Assembly: GCF_900078685.2 (NCBI RefSeq)
Contig: NZ_LT546166.1
Span: 2,762,596-2,794,678, forward strand
Length of the DNA stretch: 32,083 nt
Reading direction: 5' to 3'
Origin: Mycolicibacter icosiumassiliensis
Lineage (GTDB): Bacteria > Actinomycetota > Actinomycetes > Mycobacteriales > Mycobacteriaceae
A program made the translations under genes and the position numbers. Below, piece after piece: positions 17,657 through 24,317 of this stretch (position 1 is the first letter of the stretch; each line of letters begins with the position of its first letter). Under the pieces are notes generated by a model. The model searched no databases. It was given only the letters and a program-made list of their open reading frames with translations, and had not been told where the DNA came from.

Positions 17657-19879
17657 TCACCACCACCCGGTGGCCGCACCCATCTGTCGACCGAGTTCTC
17701 CGGTCATGGTGCGCATGTAGGTCGCCGACAGGTGATGAGAGTCGTGGTAGACCAGCACATTCCCCTCGACCGCGCGGCAGATCTCTTTGTCGCAGACGGC
17801 GTCCGAGAGGTCCAGCGGCTTGAGCAGTGGGAATTTGCCGACGAAGTCCAGGGTGGGGTTGCGTTCGGCGAGCACTTCGGAGCGTTTGATGCCGCAGGAT
17901 TCCGCGTCACCGCCGGAGGCCAGGCAGTCCGCCGGCTGGAACGGGTCGCCGTCGCGCACCAGCCACGGCGTGTCGCGGACACCCAGGATGGGAATGTGGT
18001 TGTCCGACAGCTGCTTCCAGATCCCGATATAGGTTCCCGGCATCACATCCCCGGGCTTGATGTTCCACGGCCGGGTGGCGGTGGTGAACACGAAGTCCGG
18101 GTGGTCGGCGATCAACTTGTTCATCGTCTTACCCACCCATTCGTAGCACTGCGGGTAGGGGGCGTTGTTGCCCATGATCAGCGGGACCTTCTCGGTGGAC
18201 AGCGGACAGCCCATCTTGAGGTAGGTGACCACCTTGAAGTGGTGCCGCTGGCCGAGGATGTCCAGCGCGGGCAGCCAGTGTTCGGCGTGCGATCCGCCGG
18301 CCAGCGCGACGGTCCGGGTCGCCTCCGGGTCGCCGTAGGTGCAGTTGATCAGCGCCGGATTGGTGAAGTTGCTGATGCAGTTGTCCCGAGTAGAGCGCGG
18401 CAGGTCCTTCTTGGCCTCCAGGATGGTGGGCCGCATCCGAAGTTTGGGCACTCGCTTGTGCTTGAGCAGTGCGCGGGCGCCGGGGTAGTCATCCTTACTG
18501 AGTTTGACCAGCTCGGTGCCGCTGGCCCGCTGCACGGTGACGTGCTCCCGCCAGGAGAACGACGTCGCCGTCAGCGCCACCCCCAGCAGCACCACGGTCG
18601 AGCCCAGCACCATGGTCGGTCGTCGAAGCTGGGGAAGCCACCCGCCGGCCGAGGGCTTGCGCCACCGCGGGCGCAGCACCGGTGCGGCGCCCGCGGCGGC
18701 CGGTTTGCGCGCGCGCAGCGGATCTTCGACGAACCGGGTGGTCAGATAGGCCAACACGCCCGACACCAGCAGGATCACCGCACCATCCAGCAGGCTCGCG
18801 TGCCGATGCCCGCTGTAAGACAGCCAGAAGATCAGCAGCGGCCAGTGCCACAGGTACAACGAGTAGGCCATCGAGCCGAGCGTGACCAGCGGCGCCGCCG
18901 CCAGCCACCGGTTGGGCCACGGCAGTTTGGCGCTGGTGCTCGGGCGGGCTTGCCGGTTGGCCCCGGCCAGGATGAACGCCACCGTGGCCCCGACCGGCAC
19001 CAGCGCCCATGGGCCGGGGAACTCTCGCACGCCCTCGATCAGCGCCCCACAGCTCAGGATGGCCGCCAGCGCCACCGTGCCGATGGCGGTCCGCAGCCAC
19101 ATCGGCCAGCGGATGTAGGGGACCAGCGCTCCGACCAGCGCGCCGATCAACAGCTCCCAGGCGCGAGCGAAGCTGTTGTAGTAGGCCAGCGATTGATTGG
19201 CCTGGTGCGCGACGATCGCATACCAGAACGAGGCCACGGTCAGCGCCGTGAGCAGCACGACGAACGCGGCCCGCAGGTGCTTGCCGAGCACGCGCCGGAA
19301 CAGCAAGGCAAAGCCGAAGACCAGCAGCAGGAAGCTCAGGTAGAACTGGCCCTGCACCGACATCGACCAGATGTGCTGCAGGGGGCTGACTGCCTCGCCG
19401 GCCTGCAGGTAATCGGCGGCGCTGCGGGCCAACTCCCAGTTCTGGTAGTAGCCCAGGCTGGCCAGGCTCTGGTCGGCGAAGGTCTCCCAGCGGGTCTGCG
19501 GCTGGATCCAGATGGTCAGCACCGCGCAGGCCGCCAGCACCACCACCAGGGCGGGCAGCAGCCGGCGGACCAGCCGGACCAGGTCGGGGACCGGTGACAG
19601 CGACGAGGTCGGGTTCAGCGCGACCCGCAGCAGCTTGCCGCCGAAGAAGAAACCCGAGAGCGCCAGGAAGACATCGACCCCGCCGGAGACCCGCCCGAAC
19701 CAGACGTGGAACACCGCTACCAACGCGATGGCGACGCCCCGCAGACCGTCGAGGTCGTGGCGGTAGAAACCCGCCTTGCGGCTGCCCATCGCGGTGATCG
19801 ACCCGGGGGTCGGAACCGACCCGGATGCGGGTCCCTCAGCAGGTGTTACCGCCGGTCGGGGCGGGGACAGGGCAATCAT
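17657..19879 (-). CDS. Membrane acyltransferase with SGNH domain (OafA-like)
   Basis: A 740-residue acyltransferase-3 protein that transfers acyl groups, often acetyl or succinyl, onto cell-envelope glycans. After a 35-residue tail, LDGLRGVAIALVAVFHVWFG begins about ten transmembrane helices (about 43-410), with the catalytic His in AVFHVW and the downstream GGVDVFLALSGFFF. A periplasmic SGNH-hydrolase-like domain follows (about 515-735). Its motifs include VALAGGSHAEHWLPAL, with Ser in the nucleophile block, and HDSHHLSATYM, carrying the DxxH pair near the C-terminus. It matches Rv1565c in position and architecture. The acceptor glycan is not known. Confidence 0.93.
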   Translation of the reverse strand: MIALSPPRPAVTPAEGPASGSVPTPGSITAMGSRKAGFYRHDLDGLRGVAIALVAVFHVWFGRVSGGVDVFLALSGFFFGGKLLRVALNPTSSLSPVPDLVRLVRRLLPALVVVLAACAVLTIWIQPQTRWETFADQSLASLGYYQNWELARSAADYLQAGEAVSPLQHIWSMSVQGQFYLSFLLLVFGFALLFRRVLGKHLRAAFVVLLTALTVASFWYAIVAHQANQSLAYYNSFARAWELLIGALVGALVPYIRWPMWLRTAIGTVALAAILSCGALIEGVREFPGPWALVPVGATVAFILAGANRQARPSTSAKLPWPNRWLAAAPLVTLGSMAYSLYLWHWPLLIFWLSYSGHRHASLLDGAVILLVSGVLAYLTTRFVEDPLRARKPAAAGAAPVLRPRWRKPSAGGWLPQLRRPTMVLGSTVVLLGVALTATSFSWREHVTVQRASGTELVKLSKDDYPGARALLKHKRVPKLRMRPTILEAKKDLPRSTRDNCISNFTNPALINCTYGDPEATRTVALAGGSHAEHWLPALDILGQRHHFKVVTYLKMGCPLSTEKVPLIMGNNAPYPQCYEWVGKTMNKLIADHPDFVFTTATRPWNIKPGDVMPGTYIGIWKQLSDNHIPILGVRDTPWLVRDGDPFQPADCLASGGDAESCGIKRSEVLAERNPTLDFVGKFPLLKPLDLSDAVCDKEICRAVEGNVLVYHDSHHLSATYMRTMTGELGRQMGAATGWW

Positions 19880-19950
19880 GATCGCCCGACAATCTACCTA
19901 ACCTGCCTGGAGAAACCGCATTCTGCGCGGTGTGACGTCGGCCGAGTCGG

Positions 19951-20097
19951 TCAGGGAAGGACCCGGGTCAGGTAGGGGACCATGTTGGAGGTGCGCGCCG
20001 GTGAGACCGAGACCGCGGGGCTGGTGCCCTCGATCATCTGGTTGTTACCCAGGTACAGCGCGACGCTCTGGGTGCCGCCGGGGCCGTAGCACAGCAG
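19951..20097 (-). pseudogene. ripD: ripD 3' fragment
   Basis: The C-terminal 48 codons of the NlpC/P60-like protein RipD: LLCYGPGGTQSVALYLG through VSPARTSNMVPYLTRVLP, stop at 19951. Upstream of 20097 the frame enters bioA antisense sequence, so the gene is cut. The 5' part is found 1.5 kb away at 21640-21885. About 40 codons expected between the two parts, including the segment equivalent to the NlpC/P60 Cys region, are absent from both. The usual catalytic His position reads QSVALYLG instead of HVGIYLG, as in the non-catalytic RipD of M. tuberculosis. Confidence 0.85.
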
Positions 20098-20312
20098 ACG
20101 TCGCCGACGTCCGGGTCTGCGGCGCCATCGGCGTCATCGAATGCCGGGAGCCGGTGGACATGGCCGTTGCCACTCGCGCTGCGTTGGCCCACGGGGTCTG
20201 GCTGCGCCCGTTCCGCAACCTGGTCTACGCGATGCCGCCCTACGTCTGTACGCCCGAAGAGATCGCCCGGATCGGCGGCGCGATGGTGGGCACGGCGCAT
20301 GCCTTAACCTGA
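20098..20312 (+). pseudogene. bioA: bioA 3' fragment
   Basis: The last 70 or so codons of the aminotransferase BioA: VADVRVCGAIGVIECREPVD through WLRPFRNLVYAMPPYVCTPEE, ending at the TGA at 20310-20312. It is preceded directly by ripD antisense sequence, so there is no start codon or promoter of its own. The matching 5' part lies downstream at 22044-23063. About 20 residues normally found between QDWR and VADVRV are missing. The stop codon is embedded in the BioQ box for bioF, showing that the bioA–bioF join itself is ancestral. Confidence 0.88.
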
Positions 20313-20322
20313 ACAGTGTTCA
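20305..20322 (+). promoter_or_regulatory. BioQ operator and -10 of bioF
   Basis: TGAACAGTGTTCA (20310-20322) is a 5+3+5 inverted repeat. It is preceded by TAACCT (20305-20310), a TANNNT -10 box, and followed by AGTC; the same surroundings occur before bioB. A bound repressor would cover the transcription start of bioF. TGAAC-N3-GTTCA agrees with the BioQ box described for M. smegmatis (from memory). It overlaps the bioA stop codon. Confidence 0.8.
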
Positions 20323-20353
20323 AGTCGTCTCGAGACCGCACAGGGAGCGCCGC

Positions 20354-21568
20354 GTGACCCGCACCGATGTGTCGCCACTGGCCTGGTTGGCCGAGGTGGA
20401 GCAGCGGCGCCGTCTGGCCGGCCTACGACGGTCACTGCGGGTGCGACCCGTCGTCACAGGCGAACTAGACCTGGCATCCAACGACTACCTCGGCCTGGCG
20501 ACCCACCCGGCCGTCATCGCCGGCGGTGTGGCGGCGCTGCAGACCTGGGGCGCCGGCGCCGGAGGGTCGCGCCTGGTGACCGGCAACACCGAACTGCATC
20601 AGCAGTTCGAGCAGCAGTTGGCCGACTTCGTCGGTGCGCCAGCGGGTTTGGTGTTCTCCTCCGGGTACACCGCCAACCTCGGCGCGGTGGTCAGCCTGTC
20701 CGGGCCGGGTGCACTGCTGGTGTCCGACGCCTACTGTCACGCATCGTTGGTGGACGCCTGCCGACTGTCTCGGGCGCGGGTCGTTATCACCGAGCACCGT
20801 GACGTGGATGCGGTGGCCGCGGCACTGGCCGGCCGGACCGAGGAACGCGCCGTGGTACTCACCGAGTCGGTGTTCAGCACTGACGGGGCGCTGGCCCCGC
20901 TGCGACAGCTGCACGAAGTGTGCCGCCGGCACGGCGCGCTGCTCATCGTCGATGAGGCGCACGCGCTGGGCGTGCGCGGCGCCGGCGGCCGCGGGCTGGT
21001 GCACGAGGTCGGGCTGGCCGGGGCGCCCGATGTGGTGATCACCACGACGTTGTCGAAGGCCCTGGGCAGTCAGGGCGGCGCGGTGCTGGGGCCCGTCGAG
21101 GTTCGCGATCACCTCATCGATGCCGCCCGTACGTTCATCTTCGACACCGGTCTCGCCCCGGCGGCGCTGGGTGCCGCCTCGGCCGCCCTGGACGTGCTGG
21201 TCGCCGAGCCGTCCCGCGCCGCCGACGTCTTGCGGAACGCCGGCGTGCTGGCGCAGATCTGCGGGCTGGACCACCAACCGGGCTCGTGCGGCGGTCCCAG
21301 CTTCGCCTCTCCTTCGTCGAGCCTCGCTGAACCACCGGAATCCGCCGTGGTCTCGGTCATTCTCGGGGACGCCGAGGTGGCGGTAGCCGCCGCCACCGCC
21401 TGCCTGGACGCCGGGGTGCGGGTGGGCTGTTTCCGGCCGCCCACGGTCCCGGCGGGCACCTCGCGGCTGCGGTTGACCGCGCGGGCTTCGCTGACCGGCG
21501 ACGACCTGGAGCTGGCGCGACGGGTGCTCGGCGAGGTGCTGCGCGACCATCCCGCTCTGTCGTTATGA
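20354..21568 (+). CDS. bioF: 8-amino-7-oxononanoate synthase
   Basis: A PLP enzyme that condenses pimeloyl-ACP or pimeloyl-CoA with L-alanine to give 8-amino-7-oxononanoate, the first dedicated biotin-ring step. The 404-residue protein has LASNDYLGL, SGYTANLGAV, DEAHALGVRG (PLP-contacting Asp and His) and the PLP lysine K235 in TTTLSKALGSQGG. The GTG at 20354 follows GGGAG. It is about 20 residues longer than M. tuberculosis BioF1, owing to an in-frame insertion around 21271-21335 (GSCGGPSFASPSSSLAEP). The stop overlaps the bioD ATG (ATGA). This is the only intact gene within the scrambled block, and a BioQ box controls it. Confidence 0.94.
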   Translation: MTRTDVSPLAWLAEVEQRRRLAGLRRSLRVRPVVTGELDLASNDYLGLATHPAVIAGGVAALQTWGAGAGGSRLVTGNTELHQQFEQQLADFVGAPAGLVFSSGYTANLGAVVSLSGPGALLVSDAYCHASLVDACRLSRARVVITEHRDVDAVAAALAGRTEERAVVLTESVFSTDGALAPLRQLHEVCRRHGALLIVDEAHALGVRGAGGRGLVHEVGLAGAPDVVITTTLSKALGSQGGAVLGPVEVRDHLIDAARTFIFDTGLAPAALGAASAALDVLVAEPSRAADVLRNAGVLAQICGLDHQPGSCGGPSFASPSSSLAEPPESAVVSVILGDAEVAVAAATACLDAGVRVGCFRPPTVPAGTSRLRLTARASLTGDDLELARRVLGEVLRDHPALSL

Positions 21569-21636
21569 CCGTCCTGGTCATCACCGGCACCGGCACCGGG
21601 GTGGGCAAGACGATCGCCACCGCCGCGCTGGCCGGG
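21565..21636 (+). pseudogene. bioD: bioD 5' fragment
   Basis: The first 24 codons of dethiobiotin synthetase, MTVLVITGTGTGVGKT plus IATAALAG, including the ATP-binding P-loop GTGTGVGKT at residues 8-16. From about 21637 the frame runs into ripD antisense sequence and stops at 21747. The rest of BioD lies at 23064-23653. Only about 6-7 residues (AARQAG-like in homologues) are missing between the two parts. Coupling to bioF by ATGA overlap is preserved. Confidence 0.88.
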
Positions 21637-21639
21637 CCG

Positions 21640-21885
21640 CTGCATGTCGGTCAACGAGCTGCGGGTGGTGGCAGCCCGGGCCCGCGCGCTGTTGGTGGGT
21701 CCGTTGACGTCCCCGCCGCCGTAGACGAAGGGCACCCCACGCTGTGACAGCGCCCGCTGGATCACCCGCTCGACGAGCTGGTTCTGACCGGTCTGTGACA
21801 GCGGGTCGGCATAGGCGGGCGCGGCACTCAGCGCCGGGGCCAGGGCCGCCGCCAATGTGATCGCGGTAGCGCAGGCGCGTTTCAT
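21640..21885 (-). pseudogene. ripD: ripD 5' fragment
   Basis: The first 82 codons of a RipD-like secreted protein. It has a signal peptide ending APAYA (about residue 25) followed by an NlpC/P60 start, IQRALSQRGVPFVYGGGDV. The ATG at 21885 follows AGGGGG. After SSLTDMQ (21640) the frame enters bioD antisense sequence. RipD binds peptidoglycan in M. tuberculosis and is thought non-catalytic. The protein cannot be made whole from this arrangement. Confidence 0.85.
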
Positions 21886-22000
21886 CAGGTACAACCCCCT
21901 TCTCGGCCGATATTCACGGCAGTATCACTCGTCACTTCTGTCACAGAGACTACCGGCGTTTACGCGCAGGGAGCCGCCGCGGGAGAGAAATTGCGCAACC

Positions 22001-22017
22001 TGTGACCCAACGGTTAC
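22001..22017 (-). promoter_or_regulatory. Possible MtrA-type direct repeat upstream of ripD
   Basis: On the minus strand GTAACC-GTTGG-GTCACA is a direct repeat with 5-nt spacing, like the GTNAC-type repeats bound by the response regulator MtrA in actinobacteria. It lies about 115 nt upstream of the ripD start and also within the bioA promoter region. The link to ripD rests on the known MtrA control of rip-family genes. It is only a pattern match. Confidence 0.3.
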
Positions 22018-22029
22018 GCCGGTGGCCAC

Positions 22030-22035
22030 TACTGT
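22030..22035 (+). promoter_or_regulatory. Candidate -10 box for bioA
   Basis: TACTGT fits TANNNT and is followed by 8 nt and the bioA ATG at 22044, so the transcript would be leaderless or nearly so. No BioQ box is present here, unlike bioF and bioB. Confidence 0.45.
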
Positions 22036-22043
22036 CGTCAGGC

Positions 22044-23063
22044 ATGTCCGCGTTGACTCCCGACCAGATCAGCGCCATCGACGCCGCACACCTGTGGCAC
22101 CCGTACAGCACGATCGGCGCCGAATCTCTGGCGCCGACGGTGGCGCTGGCCGCCCGGGGCGCCTACCTGACCCTGGCCGTCGACGATGCGCCGGTCGAGG
22201 TGCTCGACGCGATGAGCTCCTGGTGGACGGCGATCCACGGCCACGGCCACCCCGAACTGGATGCCGCCCTCACGGCGCAACTGGGCACCATGAGCCACGT
22301 CATGTTCGGCGGGCTCACCCACGAACCCGCCGCTCGGCTGGCCCAGCTGCTGGTGGAGATCACCCCGGCCGGGCTGGACACGGTGTTCTTCTCCGACTCG
22401 GGGTCGGTGTCGGTGGAGGTCGCGGTCAAGATGGCGCTGCAGTACTGGCGCGCTCGCGGCCGCGACGCCAAACACCGGCTGATGACCTGGCGCGGCGGCT
22501 ACCACGGCGACACCTTCACCCCGATGAGCATCTGCGACCCCGACGGGGGAATGCACTCGCTGTGGCGCGATGTCTTGGTGGCACAGCTGTTCGCGCCGCA
22601 GGTGCCCCGCGACTACGACCCGGCCTACAGCGCCGCCTTCGAGGCGCAGCTGGAGCAGCACCGCGACGAGGTGGCGGCCGTCGTGGTGGAGCCGGTGGTG
22701 CAGGGTGCCGGCGGTATGCGCTTCCACGATCCGCGCTACCTGGCGGACCTGCGCCAGGCCTGCCCCCGCCACGGCGTGCTGTTGATCTTCGACGAGATCG
22801 CCACCGGCTTCGGCCGCACCGGTGAGCTCTTCGCCGCCGACCACGTGGGCGTGAGCCCCGACATCATGTGCGTCGGCAAGGCCATGACCGGCGGCTACCT
22901 GAGCCTGGCCGCCACCCTGTGCAGCACCGAGATCGCCCACACCATCAGCGGCGGCGAGGCCGGCGCACTGATGCACGGGCCGACGTTCATGGCGAACCCG
23001 CTGGCCTGCGCGGTCTCGGTCGCCAGCACTGAGTTGCTGCTGCGCCAGGACTGGCGGGCGTCG
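22044..23063 (+). pseudogene. bioA: bioA 5' fragment
   Basis: The first 340 codons of adenosylmethionine-8-amino-7-oxononanoate aminotransferase, which makes 7,8-diaminopelargonate using SAM as amino donor. [59 protein letters not shown] and the PLP lysine K279 in [10 protein letters not shown] are present. After QDWRAS the frame passes into bioD sequence and stops at 23150. The C-terminal 70 residues, which shape the substrate pocket (WLRPFRNLVYAMPPY), lie upstream at 20098-20312. In this arrangement the enzyme should be inactive. Confidence 0.9.
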
Positions 23064-23653
23064 GGGACGTGGCGGTATGCAAACCGGTCCAGACCGGCAC
23101 CGCCGACGGCGACGACGACCTGGCCGAGGTCGGGCGACTGTCGGGTGTGACCGAACTGTTCGCCGCGGCCCGCTATCCGGCGCCGTTGGCCCCGGTGGCC
23201 GCGGCCGAGCAGGCCGGGATGGCGCTGCCGACCCGGGCGGACCTGCTGGCGAGGATCCGGGCGGTCGACCGCCCGGGGCGACTGACCCTGGTGGAGGGCG
23301 CCGGTGGTCTGCTGGTGGAGCTGGCCGCCGACGGCGTCACCCTTCGCGATCTGGCCGTCGACCTGGGTGCAGCCGTGCTGGTGGTGGTCGACGCCGAACT
23401 GGGCACCCTTAACCACACCGCTCTGACCCTGGAATCACTTGCCGGACAAGGGTTGTCGTGCGCCGGGTTGGTGATCGGCAGCTGGCCGGCTCAGCCCGGG
23501 CCGGCTGCCACCAGCAACCGCGGGGCGCTGGCCCGGCAGGCGCCGGTACGCGCCGTGCTGCCGGCAGGATCCGGAGCGCTGGGCGCCGCGGAGTTCGCCG
23601 TTATGAGTGCTGCAGCGTTCGACACCGACTGGGTGCGCACCCTGGCGGGGTAG
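23064..23653 (+). pseudogene. bioD: bioD 3' fragment
   Basis: About 196 codons of dethiobiotin synthetase from [20 protein letters not shown] to WVRTLAG. It contains the substrate lysine/Thr region CKPVQTG and the [12 protein letters not shown] motif, but not the P-loop, which is at 21565-21636. The only nearby start is a GTG at 23069 without a ribosome site. Without the P-loop it cannot bind ATP in the normal way. The downstream gene begins 2 nt after its stop, so transcription from bioA would still pass through. Confidence 0.88.
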
Positions 23654-23655
23654 CG

Positions 23656-24159
23656 ATGGTGCACTCGATCGAGCTGGTCTTCGACGCCGACACCGAGACC
23701 GCGGTCCGGCGGATCTGGACCGATCTGGCCGCCGCCGGGGTGCCCAGCCAGGCCCCGGCCGCCCGACCGCACGTCACCCTGGTGGTCGCCCAGCGCATCG
23801 ATCCGCACGTCGACGTCGCGCTGGCCACCGTTGCCGACCGACTGCCGATGCCCTGCACGCTTGGCGCGACGCTGATCTTCGGCCGCTCGCACGGCGTACT
23901 GGCACGGCTGGTGGTGCCGACGGTGGCACTGCTGGAGCTGCACGAGCAGGTGTATCGGTTATGCGTACCCCACCTGATACCCGGCCCGCTGGCCAACGTG
24001 GCGCCCGGCCAGTGGACGGCGCACACCACGCTGGCCCGCCGGGTCGGTCCGGCCCAGTTGGGCCGGGCTCAGCGCACCGCGGGCCGGTCCGACATCACCG
24101 GGCGATTTATCGGGCTGCGGCGGTGGGATGGCAACGCGCGGACTGAATATCCGATCTAG
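23656..24159 (+). CDS. 2H phosphoesterase / 2'-5' RNA ligase-like protein
   Basis: A 167-residue protein with the two HxT motifs that define 2H phosphoesterases: H39-V-T41 in RPHVTLVV and H123-T-T125 in TAHTTLARR. Such folds hydrolyse or ligate 2',3'-cyclic or 2'-5' phosphodiesters in RNA or nucleotides. Its place directly after bioD, 2 nt from the stop, matches Rv1571, although no biotin role is known. The ATG at 23656 has no strong ribosome site, consistent with coupling to bioD. The substrate is unknown. Confidence 0.85.
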   Translation: MVHSIELVFDADTETAVRRIWTDLAAAGVPSQAPAARPHVTLVVAQRIDPHVDVALATVADRLPMPCTLGATLIFGRSHGVLARLVVPTVALLELHEQVYRLCVPHLIPGPLANVAPGQWTAHTTLARRVGPAQLGRAQRTAGRSDITGRFIGLRRWDGNARTEYPI

Positions 24160-24263
24160 GTGCCAGCTGACAGTTAGGCCAACGGAGTCGTCGTGATCGG
24201 ACCACGACTCACCGGAAACTCCTCACAGCCACGTTGTGAATAACGCGATCCTGACAAAGGCTT

Positions 24264-24294
24264 CAGTCGGTGTGTCGGACAGTCGGTGTGTCGG
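24264..24294 (+). repeat. Two tandem 15-bp direct repeats
   Basis: CAGTCGGTGTGTCGG occurs at 24264-24278 and again at 24280-24294, separated by one base. The repeats end 10 nt before the -10 box of the 13E12 gene, so they cover its -35 region. They could be an operator or simply a small tandem duplication. Confidence 0.7.
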
Positions 24295-24304
24295 CGATCC
24301 CTGC

Positions 24305-24310
24305 TATAAT
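24305..24310 (+). promoter_or_regulatory. -10 box of the 13E12 gene
   Basis: A consensus TATAAT followed by 7 nt and the ATG at 24318, giving a leaderless transcript. It is an unusually AT-rich, perfect -10 in this GC-rich window. Confidence 0.65.
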
Positions 24311-24317
24311 CGAATGT

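Noticed and set aside
17528..19597. A 689-codon open frame on the plus strand opposite the acyltransferase and treX start
   Set aside because: It is composed of Arg, Gln, His, Gly and Ala repeats typical of antisense reading of GC-rich codons. It has no motif and covers two well-supported minus-strand genes.
21886..22043. A c-di-AMP (ydaO-type) riboswitch upstream of ripD
   Set aside because: Such riboswitches precede NlpC/P60 genes in some actinobacteria, but the conserved core and the required length are not present in these 158 bases.
23064..23653. bioD 3' fragment as an independent functional gene starting at GTG 23069
   Set aside because: It lacks the P-loop and a ribosome site, and the missing N-terminus is found at 21565-21636, so it is a severed piece.
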